From NCBI RefSeq assembly GCF_013402915.1, contig NC_050723.1, positions 186,001 to 250,000 of the forward strand: a DNA stretch of 64,000 nt, given 5' to 3'. Positions 30,208-38,056 of the stretch are shown here, piece by piece. Positions within the stretch are counted from its first letter, which is position 1. The number at the start of each line of letters is the position of its first letter. Origin of the DNA: Zygotorulaspora mrakii (Eukaryota; Ascomycota; Saccharomycetes; Saccharomycetales; Saccharomycetaceae). The position numbers and the translations under genes were made by a program. The notes under the pieces were generated by a model. It ran no database searches, had not been told where the DNA came from, and was given only the letters and a program-made list of their open reading frames with translations.

Positions 30208-31962
30208 ATGGCTGTTGCTGTTTGTAAGAACTGTAAGGGTACGTCCTTCATTAGGGACACAAGCAACGCGAATCAAGATCTTGTGTGTGAGTCGTGTGGT
30301 TATGTTTGCGAAGATAATCCTATTGTTTCTGAGGTCACGTTTGGTGAAACCAGCTCCGGAGCAGCTACAGTTCAAGGGTCCTTTATTGCTGCTGGGCAAG
30401 CACATTCAGGATCAACCGCATTGGAATCCCGCGAAGCTACACTAAACAATGCAAGAAGAAAGTTGCGTGCCGTTTCTCACGCGTTGCATATCCCTGAATA
30501 TATCACAGATGCAGCATTTCAATGGTACAAGCTGGCTCTGGCGCACAATTTTGTTCAGGGACGGAGATCGCAGAATGTAATTGCGTCGTGCTTGTACATT
30601 GCGTGTCGTAAAGAAAAGACGACACACATGTTAATAGATTTCTCATCTAGATTGCAAGTCAGCGTTTATTCTATTGGTGCCACGTTTTTAAAAATGGTCA
30701 AGAGATTGCATATCACAAATTTACCACTAGCCGATCCATCGTTATTCATTCAGCATTTTGCGGAGAAACTAGATCTAGGTGATAAAAAAGTCAAGGTAGC
30801 CAGGGATGCTGTGAAGCTTGCCCAACGAATGTCTCACGATTGGATGTATGAAGGTCGTAGACCCGCTGGTATTGCTGGTGCTTGCATTCTGTTAGCATGT
30901 AGGATGAACAATTTAAGAAGAACACATTCAGAGATTGTCGCAGTATCTCACGTGGCGGAAGAAACGATACAGCACCGTCTTAATGAGTTCAAGAATACAA
31001 ATGCCGCAAAACTCTCCATTAATGAATTCAGATCCGTTGAGTCTTCGGGAGAATCTGCAGCACCACCTTCTTTTGTGAAAAATAGAATCAACGAAAGGAA
31101 ATTGAAAAGCAAGCTAGAATCCGCAGAGAAGAATGAAACAAGCGAAGAAGCGCTAAAAAAGAATCCAATTTTGAACCAGCTTTTAGGCGATCAAGAACTG
31201 TCATCAAAGGAGGTGCTTTTCTATCTGAAAAAATTCTCAGAAAGACGAGAGCACTCTCTCAAAACAATTAAATCTACGCATGGTATCGATGACCATCATG
31301 TTCACAGAACTGAATCTTCAAATAAAAGATCACTCGAAGGGGATTCTGAACACGGGGAAAATACGCGGGGCGATACACAGACAGAAACACCTCCCACGAA
31401 GGTACTCAAACTAGTTAACGGAGTTGCTGAGTGGTCCAATAACAATGACGTGAAGGATAAAATTGATGGATATTCTTTGGAAACTGATCCTTACAGGCCT
31501 CGCATGTTGCATTTACTGCCCACTACATCATCATTACTCGCGAAAGTCTCTGACGATCCGGAGAATTTGGAAGATGCAGACGATGGTGAACTGGATACAT
31601 TCCTTCTAGACGAAGAAGCCTCAAAACTAAAGGAAAGAATATGGATAGGCATCAACGGGGATTTTTTACTAGAGCAGGAAACCAAAAGGTTGAAATCAGA
31701 AGCCGATATTGCAGCTGGCAATACTTCTGGGAAAAAAAAACGAGGTACTAGACGTAGGAAAGATAAGTCACAAATGGACGCACTGGATGCAGCAAACGTT
31801 ATGAACCAGCTAGGGGATGAATCTGGTCTCAAAGCTGCATTGAAATCTGCAGAGGAGAGCGGTGACTTTTCAACTGCGGATAGCGTTAAGAATATGCTAC
31901 AAAAGGCCAGCTTTTCTAAAAAAATTAATTATGAGGCCATAGATGGTCTGTTCAATCAATAA
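30208..31962 (+). CDS. BRF1: Brf1, TFIIIB subunit for RNA polymerase III
   Basis: A 584-residue TFIIB-related factor; S. cerevisiae Brf1 has 596. With TBP and Bdp1 it forms TFIIIB and recruits RNA polymerase III to tRNA and 5S genes. The N-terminal zinc ribbon has C6, C9, C27 and C30. Two cyclin-like repeats follow (about residues 85-170, with NVIASCLYIACRK, and 180-265, with GRRPAGIAGACILLACRMN). The C-terminal half carries the Brf1-specific homology regions that bind TBP and Bdp1 (SKLKERIWIGINGDFLLEQE near residues 470-490). A basic stretch with KKKRGTRRRKDKSQMDA follows. The ATG at 30208 is directly before the zinc ribbon. Confidence 0.97.
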   Translation: MAVAVCKNCKGTSFIRDTSNANQDLVCESCGYVCEDNPIVSEVTFGETSSGAATVQGSFIAAGQAHSGSTALESREATLNNARRKLRAVSHALHIPEYITDAAFQWYKLALAHNFVQGRRSQNVIASCLYIACRKEKTTHMLIDFSSRLQVSVYSIGATFLKMVKRLHITNLPLADPSLFIQHFAEKLDLGDKKVKVARDAVKLAQRMSHDWMYEGRRPAGIAGACILLACRMNNLRRTHSEIVAVSHVAEETIQHRLNEFKNTNAAKLSINEFRSVESSGESAAPPSFVKNRINERKLKSKLESAEKNETSEEALKKNPILNQLLGDQELSSKEVLFYLKKFSERREHSLKTIKSTHGIDDHHVHRTESSNKRSLEGDSEHGENTRGDTQTETPPTKVLKLVNGVAEWSNNNDVKDKIDGYSLETDPYRPRMLHLLPTTSSLLAKVSDDPENLEDADDGELDTFLLDEEASKLKERIWIGINGDFLLEQETKRLKSEADIAAGNTSGKKKRGTRRRKDKSQMDALDAANVMNQLGDESGLKAALKSAEESGDFSTADSVKNMLQKASFSKKINYEAIDGLFNQ

Positions 31963-32064
31963 TTGAGGTAATTATGCGTTATGTAGGGTATATCTTAAGT
32001 CGGTATTTGATATTCACTGGCGCTTTGATATTCAGCATCGCTTGCAACGAGTAGATGCCCTTCC

Positions 32065-32136
32065 TTTTTTTTTTTTTTTTTTTTCTGCCTTGGACAGAAA
32101 ATTTTCAGTTAGCGGGTTCCCATCTCATCTCATCGC
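32065..32136 (+). promoter_or_regulatory. Poly(T)20, RRPE and PAC elements of SDA1
   Basis: A run of 20 T residues (32065-32084) is followed by GAAAATTTTCA (RRPE, 32097-32107) and CTCATCGC (PAC in reverse, 32129-32136), ending 112 bp before the SDA1 ATG. A poly(dA:dT) tract next to RRPE and PAC is the standard nucleosome-depleted ribosome-biogenesis promoter layout. It supports co-regulation of SDA1 with NMD3 and DBP8. Confidence 0.75.
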
Positions 32137-32248
32137 ATCGTACAGAAAAGTGAAAAATATCAAGGTTATTAACTAAAGAAGTAGAGATATACTAACACTC
32201 TAACACTGTTCGGAACTTAGCTGGATCAGTTAGAAGAACTCATTCAAT

Positions 32249-34543
32249 ATGGCAAAGAGAAGCAGAGCAGCGATTTTGCCAACGAACATCATTTTGCTAC
32301 AAAATTTGGTGAAACGTGATCCAGAGTCCTATTATGAGGAATTTTTACAACAATATGCACACTATGAATCATTAAGGGATATATTCATGCTGAATGGGAT
32401 ATCAAATGCCGAATCTTCAGTTGGAGGTCCAAATCCAAGTGGATCTTCCTCTGGCTCTAACAGCTCAACAAATCAGCTTATGGAGTTAATTGGATTTCTT
32501 GCACAGGTTTGTTCATGTTATCCCAAAGAGACTGCAAACTTTCCCAATGAATTGAAACAGCTAATATTAGAGCACCATAAATCTTTGCCGTTTGAAATAA
32601 AGGAGAAAATTGTAACATCTTTGATGATGTTGAGGAATAAAAATGTAATCTCAGCAGAACAATTAATTCAGACTATGTTTCCTCTTTTGATTGCCTACTC
32701 TGCTCAAGGTAATGCACTTGGAGCAAACTCACACGCTCGTGAATTGAGGCAGCTGATATACAAGAATCTTATCTCGTTATTAAAAAGTTGCAATTCGGGA
32801 ACAAAGAATCAAAAACTGAACAAATCAACACAAGCAATTTGTTTCAATCTCTTAGAGCAGCCAGACTCTCAGGGTATTTGGGCCGCAAAATTAACAAGAG
32901 AACTTTGGAAACGTGGTATTTGGGATGATTCAAGAACCGTTGAAATTATGACACAGGCAACCCTACACGCAGACGTGAAGATTGCAATTTCTGGTGTAAT
33001 GTTTTTCCTTGATGCTGACAAAGATCGAGAAGCCAACTTTGAGGACAACTCAGAAGATGAAGATGGATTTGATTTGAATGCCCTGAAGCATAAGATGCAA
33101 GTCAATAAAAAAACAGGTAGAAGAGGTAAGAAATTAGATAGTGCCATCAAGACCTATAAAAGGAAAAATAATTCAAATAATCAACCTGCATTTTTGAATT
33201 TCAGTGCTATTCATCTTTTAAGAGATCCACAAGGATTCTCGGAAAAACTATTCCAACAACATCTTTCCGGTAAAAGTAGTTCCAGGTTTGATTTAGATCA
33301 GAAAATATCTTTGATGCAGTTGATTTCAAGAATGGTCGGTACACATAAACTTTTGGTCTTAGGTCTTTACACATTTTTTTTGAAGTATTTGACACCAAAG
33401 CAAAGAGATGTTACCAAGATTATGGCAGCAAGTGCACAAGCGTGTCATGATCTAGTTCCACCTGAAAACTTACACACGTTGGTTCGTAAAATTGCGGATG
33501 AATTCGTTTCCGACGGTGTTGCTTCAGAGGTTGCTGCGGCTGGTTTGAATACAATCAGAGAAATATGTTCCCGTGCACCGCTAGCTATTGATGAAGTTCT
33601 ATTGCAAGATTTAACGGAATATAAGGATTCAAAAGCAAAGGGTGTTAATATGGCTGCAAAATCTTTGGTTTCGCTTTACAGAGAAATTGCTCCAGAAATG
33701 TTAAAACGTAAACACCGTGGTAAAACGGCAGCCATGGAATTACAAGAGGCAAAGCGTGGTGGTAAGGATATTAAGAACAAAAGGCCACAATTTGGTGTCG
33801 AGCGTGGTAACGTTGACGGTATCGCGGGCATTGAATTGCTAGCCAAATGGAAGAAGCAGCAGGAAAACGGAGATTTGGAAGAAGAGGATGATGCTAACTG
33901 GCAGGTCGAAGAAGAATCTGGTGGTGATGATGAAATTGAAGGTGAGTGGGTTACTATAGAAAGTGATAAGGAATACGAAGTGGATCTAGATGACAGTGAC
34001 GATGACGAAAAGACTCACAAGACCAAAGAGTCTTCCAAAAATGACAGCGATGGCGAAGCTATCGATGACGACGATGGCGTGGATACCAATATGGAAAAAG
34101 AAGCGGATAACGAAATGGACTCGGAAACTGCATTCCGTGAGTTAGCCTCAAAGCGTATTTTGACCCCTGCCGATTTCGCGAAGTTGCAAGAACTAAGAGC
34201 TGAAGAAGGCGTCTCGAAAATAATGGGCGGAACCTCCGCTGGCAAGATAAATGAAGAAACCGTCGATTCAGCAGCTTTAATAGGCCCTGTCAAATACAAG
34301 CAAACCCGTGAAGAGAGAATTAAATCGATTGCTGAAGGTCGTGAAGGGCGTGAGAAATTTAGTAGTCGACGCGGTAAACGTGATGGCGTTCATTCGACAA
34401 CCAACAGAGAGAAGGCCAGAAAGAAGAATTTTGTCATGATGATCCACAAGAAATCTGTACAAGGTAAACAAAAGATGTCTTTGAGAGATAGACAAAAAGT
34501 GCTTCGTGCGCACATCACAAAGCAGAAAAAGAAGGGTTTTTAA
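32249..34543 (+). CDS. SDA1: Sda1, 60S ribosome biogenesis factor
   Basis: A 764-residue nucleolar protein; S. cerevisiae Sda1 has 767. It is needed for maturation and export of pre-60S particles, and for passage through Start. The N-terminal two thirds are helical repeats with conserved blocks ([64 protein letters not shown]). A strongly acidic segment follows (about residues 545-625). A very basic C-terminus comes last ([26 protein letters not shown], ending KQKKKGF). The only clear departure from the S. cerevisiae protein is a Ser/Gly-rich loop near residues 60-75. The promoter is of ribosome-biogenesis type. Same strand and order as on chromosome VII. Confidence 0.97.
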   Translation: MAKRSRAAILPTNIILLQNLVKRDPESYYEEFLQQYAHYESLRDIFMLNGISNAESSVGGPNPSGSSSGSNSSTNQLMELIGFLAQVCSCYPKETANFPNELKQLILEHHKSLPFEIKEKIVTSLMMLRNKNVISAEQLIQTMFPLLIAYSAQGNALGANSHARELRQLIYKNLISLLKSCNSGTKNQKLNKSTQAICFNLLEQPDSQGIWAAKLTRELWKRGIWDDSRTVEIMTQATLHADVKIAISGVMFFLDADKDREANFEDNSEDEDGFDLNALKHKMQVNKKTGRRGKKLDSAIKTYKRKNNSNNQPAFLNFSAIHLLRDPQGFSEKLFQQHLSGKSSSRFDLDQKISLMQLISRMVGTHKLLVLGLYTFFLKYLTPKQRDVTKIMAASAQACHDLVPPENLHTLVRKIADEFVSDGVASEVAAAGLNTIREICSRAPLAIDEVLLQDLTEYKDSKAKGVNMAAKSLVSLYREIAPEMLKRKHRGKTAAMELQEAKRGGKDIKNKRPQFGVERGNVDGIAGIELLAKWKKQQENGDLEEEDDANWQVEEESGGDDEIEGEWVTIESDKEYEVDLDDSDDDEKTHKTKESSKNDSDGEAIDDDDGVDTNMEKEADNEMDSETAFRELASKRILTPADFAKLQELRAEEGVSKIMGGTSAGKINEETVDSAALIGPVKYKQTREERIKSIAEGREGREKFSSRRGKRDGVHSTTNREKARKKNFVMMIHKKSVQGKQKMSLRDRQKVLRAHITKQKKKGF

Positions 34544-34877
34544 TTATCGGATAGACTAAGGTGTACATTATTTCTGAAAACTTATATATAACAATCAATA
34601 TGCTACTAATAAGCTTCTGTATCTTATCATTACCAGTGATTATCGCTACAGACGTCTGCAGGGTACCCTACTTTCTGATATGGCTTTAGTGTGAATTCCA
34701 ATGCGAATGCGAATTCGGCATTGGGAAAAAAACAGATTTCGAGTAAATGGGGTTCGCGGCTTGTGACTTATTTGAGAGGAGTGTTTTATTCTGGGGAAAT
34801 TGAGTTTCACTTGAATCATTGGTGATCATCAGATCAGATCAGATCAGATCAGTTCTTCTCTTTGAGTTTTCCAAAAT
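34544..34877. other. 334-bp SDA1/LSC2 intergenic region
   Basis: No gene was seen. Apart from the ATCAG pentamer repeat just before LSC2, the sequence is unremarkable. A CGAATGCGAATTCGGCATTG stretch near 34706-34725 contains a small inverted GCGAATTCGG-like element. Confidence 0.5.
34828..34852 (+). repeat. (ATCAG)5 tandem repeat before LSC2
   Basis: Five perfect copies of ATCAG end 25 bp before the LSC2 ATG, so they are probably in the 5' untranslated region. This looks like a pentanucleotide microsatellite, likely variable between strains. Confidence 0.85.
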
Positions 34878-36167
34878 ATGCTATCTGCTGCTTCAATTTT
34901 GAGAAGCCGTGCTTGTCAACAAATTCCAAAAAGTCTACAGCTTCAACAGTTAAGGAACTTGTCTATCCATGAATTTCGTTCAGCTGCGTTATTGAGAGAT
35001 TACGGAATTGGTACACCTCGAGGCGATGCGGCAACTACTCCCGATGAGGCTTTGAAAGTCGCAAAAGGCTTGAATACCGATAAAATGGTGATCAAAGCTC
35101 AAGCATTGACCGGCGGCAGGGGTAAAGGCCATTTCGACACGGGGTTCAAGAGTGGTGTCCATATGATTGAGACAGCGGCGCAGGCCAAGGATATTGCTGG
35201 AAAGATGTTGAATCATAAATTGATCACGAAACAAAGTGGCGAAAAGGGTAAGTTGGTAAGCGCGGTATACCTTGTTGAAAGGGTCAATGCTAAGCACGAG
35301 GCGTATCTGTCAATTTTAATGGACAGAAAGACGCAAAAACCACTTATCATCTGCTCGAGCGAGGGTGGAATGAACATTGAAGATGTTGCAAAGAAGAATC
35401 CTGATGCGATCAAAAAGTTTTACATCACACCATCTGAAGGAATCACAGAAGAGACATGTAAGGCGGTCAGTGAAAATTTGGGATTTAGTAAAGAAGCGCA
35501 ACCAGAGGCTGCAAAGGCAGTGAAGAATCTTTACAAAATTTTCTCGCAAAAGGATGCTACCCAGATTGAAATAAATCCCTTTAGCGAAGTCCAGGATGAT
35601 CCAAATCACAAAGTTATGTGCATGGATGCAAAATTTGGATTTGATGACAATGCGTCATTTAAACAGGCCGAAATCTGGAACTGGAGAGACCTAAGCCAAG
35701 AAGATCCGGACGAGGTTACAGCCAAGGAATACGGTTTGAATTTCGTCAAGTTACAAGGTAACATCGGCTGTTTGGTCAATGGTGCTGGTTTGGCAATGGC
35801 AACAATGGATGTGATCAAGTTGAACGGCGGTGATCCAGCAAACTTCCTGGACTGCGGCGGTGGCGCAACCCCGGAAACTATCAAGAAGGCGTTTGAATTA
35901 ATTCTATCAAACGAAAAAGTTGACGCTATTTTTGTTAATATATTCGGTGGCATTGTCAGATGTGATTTTGTGGCAACAGGCCTTGTTAATGCAGCAAAAG
36001 AATTAGGAGTCAGAGTACCAATTGTCGCACGTTTGCAGGGAACCAAATTGGATGAAGGGGCGGAAATCATAAAGCAAAGTGGCCTGAAAATTTACTCTTA
36101 CGCAGAATTGGACCCAGCTGCAAACAAAGTAGTCCAGCTAGCCAAAGACCACCACAACAATGCTTAA
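34878..36167 (+). CDS. LSC2: Succinyl-CoA ligase (ADP-forming) beta subunit, mitochondrial
   Basis: A 429-residue protein; S. cerevisiae Lsc2 has 427. It forms the TCA-cycle succinyl-CoA synthetase with Lsc1 in the mitochondrial matrix, making ATP from succinyl-CoA. The first ~28 residues are a basic, hydroxylated presequence (MLSAASILRSRACQQIPKSL). The mature protein starts near NLSIHEFRSAALLRDYGI. The ATP-grasp domain (KAQALTGGRGKGHFDTG, QIEINPFSE) is followed by the CoA-ligase domain (NGAGLAMATMDVIKLNGG, VNIFGGIVRCDFVATG). There are no interruptions. It lies between SDA1 and the pyruvate carrier gene, as on chromosome VII. Confidence 0.97.
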   Translation: MLSAASILRSRACQQIPKSLQLQQLRNLSIHEFRSAALLRDYGIGTPRGDAATTPDEALKVAKGLNTDKMVIKAQALTGGRGKGHFDTGFKSGVHMIETAAQAKDIAGKMLNHKLITKQSGEKGKLVSAVYLVERVNAKHEAYLSILMDRKTQKPLIICSSEGGMNIEDVAKKNPDAIKKFYITPSEGITEETCKAVSENLGFSKEAQPEAAKAVKNLYKIFSQKDATQIEINPFSEVQDDPNHKVMCMDAKFGFDDNASFKQAEIWNWRDLSQEDPDEVTAKEYGLNFVKLQGNIGCLVNGAGLAMATMDVIKLNGGDPANFLDCGGGATPETIKKAFELILSNEKVDAIFVNIFGGIVRCDFVATGLVNAAKELGVRVPIVARLQGTKLDEGAEIIKQSGLKIYSYAELDPAANKVVQLAKDHHNNA

Positions 36168-36272
36168 ACTCTATATTCTTGAAAAAACTCGCGATTTTTT
36201 ATTCTCAATATTTTGTTAGATATATATATTGATATATGTAAGATGACAAATTTTCCAAGTGTCGTATGCTAC

Positions 36273-36728
36273 TTAGGAGGTCGACTCGTGCGATGCATTA
36301 CCAGAATGCAGGTTTAGTTGTTTTTTGTTGGAGGACTGTGACTGCGACTGCGACTGCGACTCTCTATTCAGAATCGAGCTTTCGCCGTTGAGGATGTACT
36401 TGAAGACCTGGCTCGTCGAGTCGCCATTCCGCAGTCTGTAGTTGACAATTCTCGCGATATGGTATCCTGCAACACCGCCGAGGAAAAAATTCACACTTGC
36501 TAGCAAGTAGTTCTTAGGCTTGATGACGAACGACCACCGCGTCCAAATAAGCGCTGTTGCCAACAAAGACAGATTCTGTGCGCCACTGACCTTTTCCACG
36601 GGCCTGTGAACGTCGCTTAGCCCGGCTATCACCAATCCCCACTTGAGGGTGGGAGCCCAGAAATGCACGGTCCGCGGCCCTGTTTCACCGTTCCAAAACC
36701 GTCTAAAAGCTAAATTTATAGCTGACAT
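36273..36728 (-). CDS. MPC2/MPC3: Mitochondrial pyruvate carrier subunit (Mpc2/Mpc3 family)
   Basis: A 151-residue inner-membrane protein that with Mpc1 imports pyruvate into mitochondria. Family signatures are clear: NGETGPRTVHFWAPTLKWGL at residues 13-32, AGLSDVHRPVEKVSG, and the hydrophobic helices around LSLLATALIWTRWSFVI and YLLASVNFFLGGVAGYHIARI. S. cerevisiae has two copies, MPC2 (129) and MPC3 (146, respiratory form); here there is one. The C-terminal tail past residue 118 is a polar extension with a run of Ser-Gln pairs encoded by a hexanucleotide repeat. It is transcribed divergently from the clathrin adaptor gene across an unusual region. Confidence 0.95.
   Translation of the reverse strand: MSAINLAFRRFWNGETGPRTVHFWAPTLKWGLVIAGLSDVHRPVEKVSGAQNLSLLATALIWTRWSFVIKPKNYLLASVNFFLGGVAGYHIARIVNYRLRNGDSTSQVFKYILNGESSILNRESQSQSQSQSSNKKQLNLHSGNASHESTS
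36334..36363 (-). repeat. GACTGC hexamer repeat in the carrier C-terminus
   Basis: The plus strand reads five tandem GACTG(C/T) units. On the coding strand they give (Ser-Gln)n in the last 35 residues of the pyruvate carrier subunit. In-frame expansion or contraction would alter only the hydrophilic tail. Confidence 0.8.
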
Positions 36729-36810
36729 TGTGACTCAATGTAATGTGTTGTTGTGTTGTTGCGTTGTTGTGTTGCGAGCTGTCTCGTTGACTTGAAATCT
36801 TATTCCCTAG

Positions 36811-36958
36811 TCTGTAGTTGACCTTCTGTAGTTGTCCTTCTGTAGTTGTCCTTCTGTCGTTCTAGCTCTCTAGTCCTGCAACTCCCTTGTTCTGTAAGCT
36901 TCTAGTTGTAGTTCTCGCTCTCTGGCACTAAAGTTCCTTTTGTCCTTTTGTCCTTTTG
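36811..36958 (+). repeat. 14-nt and 8-nt tandem repeats upstream of the carrier gene
   Basis: About 3.5 copies of TCTGTAGTTGTCCT lie at 36811-36862, followed by three exact copies of TCCTTTTG at 36935-36958. A TTG/GTTGTT-rich stretch lies at 36740-36780. All fall within 230 bp of the ATG of the pyruvate carrier gene, and so inside its promoter or leader. Confidence 0.8.
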
Positions 36959-37278
36959 ATCCTTCTAGCCTGAAGTCATCCATGCTTCCTTCCAAGGTTC
37001 CACCGTATATATAGAACTCGAGCGTTTGCAGCTTTGCCCCCTCCGGGCATGCAACCCTCTCGTACTGGTTGCGTAATGAGTAATCGAAGTGACCCACTCC
37101 GCAAAAGTTTTCTGTGTTCGCCTGACCTGTTTTTTTTTTTGCAGAGAAAAAGGAAAAAAAGAACGATTGTGGTCACACGTTTTTTTTGTGCGCCGTTGCT
37201 TTTTGGGACGGACGGCCGGAGGCGCCGGACATAGACGCGGCCGTGCAAAGCGACCGCGCGTACACCACCACAGCCCAA

Positions 37279-37291
37279 CACCCAGACACCC
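37279..37291 (+). promoter_or_regulatory. Rap1-like / telomere-repeat-like C/A tract
   Basis: CACCCAGACACCC lies in a longer C/A-rich run (37262-37291). Read in reverse it gives GGGTGTCTGGGTG, which resembles the TCTGGGTG-type telomeric repeats known from some Saccharomycetaceae. ACACCCAGACACC also differs from the Rap1 consensus ACACCCRYACAYM at one place. A promoter Rap1 site is the simplest reading. Confidence 0.4.
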
Positions 37292-37678
37292 TCCGGATGC
37301 TCGGGTCTCGACTGGCGTGTGTATGGGTGTCGGCTGCTCGCCCTTCTCCCGTGACCTGTTTCGCGTTCGTTTCGCGTCTGTTTCCCGAGCCAGGCTGTTT
37401 CTGAATACTTTTTTCCGCGTTAATGGGCCCAAACGGACTTTGGGCCCTCCTGTCAAGAGGCGGCCACGCGCTGGCCAGGGAGCGAATCCGCAAGCTGCGT
37501 CCCACTGCGACGACCAGCGCAACCGCGAGCTACAAGCCGTGCACGCAGAACGCACCAGGTGCCCCTGCAGAGGCGCTGGCACAGCGTGGGGCGGCAAACA
37601 CAGCACGCCCAAGACTGTTGGCAACAGTCCCAGCGGCGCAGCGGGCCTGTGGCCGCAGTAACACCTGGGATACTGTAG

Positions 37679-37699
37679 CACGTGACCGCTGGTCACGTG
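37679..37699. promoter_or_regulatory. Inverted pair of CACGTG sites
   Basis: CACGTGAC and GTCACGTG form an 8-bp perfect inverted repeat separated by five bases. Each half is a Cbf1/Pho4-type E-box in the GTCACGTG form favoured by Cbf1. It lies about 360 bp upstream of the clathrin adaptor ATG. Confidence 0.65.
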
Positions 37700-38056
37700 C
37701 CTCTATGAACTATCGCACCAGAAGGTGCCGTGGCGAGTGATGCTGGCTTTTTCATTTTCTCTTCTCCACGCGGCTTGTCCCTTCCCCTATTAGACTCCTG
37801 CCGCCGCCGCTCGGTTGGAGTTCGTTCGTGCCCGTCCCTCGCTCCTCTAGTTAATCTTGATTTTCTTTTCATTCCCACTGCAATAGTCAAAATAGAACAA
37901 AATAGGAGTCGAGCAAAGCCCAAATTTGAGATTCAAAGAAGGCTAATAGAAGTAATTAAAGTAATTAAAGTAATTCCAGAGAGGAGAGACAGGCTGGGTT
38001 TGGGAAACATCGTAGGGTACGCACGACTGTAATTGTAACCGCACTTGCATTCTGCT

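Larger units (their letters stand above)
36729..38056. other. 1.33-kb divergent region with a G+C-rich island
   Basis: There is no supported protein gene. From about 37190 to 37740 the sequence is visibly far richer in G+C than its surroundings. This leaves long open frames on both strands whose products are Arg/Pro/Gly/Ala/His-rich and unlike known yeast proteins. The island holds a 9-bp perfect stem GGGCCCAAA/TTTGGGCCC with a 5-nt loop (37425-37447). It also holds a 7-bp stem GACTGTT/AACAGTC with a 3-nt loop (37613-37629), a C/A-rich telomere-like tract (37264-37291) and two CACGTG sites (37679-37699). It could be a structured non-coding RNA gene, a composite promoter or foreign DNA. Confidence 0.6.

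Noticed and set aside
36965..37696. 243-codon minus-strand frame, with 190- and 105-codon plus-strand frames overlapping it
   Set aside because: All lie in the G+C-rich island. They overlap each other on both strands, have Arg/Pro/Gly/Ala-rich products without domains, and are best explained by scarcity of A/T-rich stop codons.
37679..37699. Paired GTCACGTG sites as centromere CDEI
   Set aside because: The flanks are G+C-rich, with no CDEII/CDEIII.
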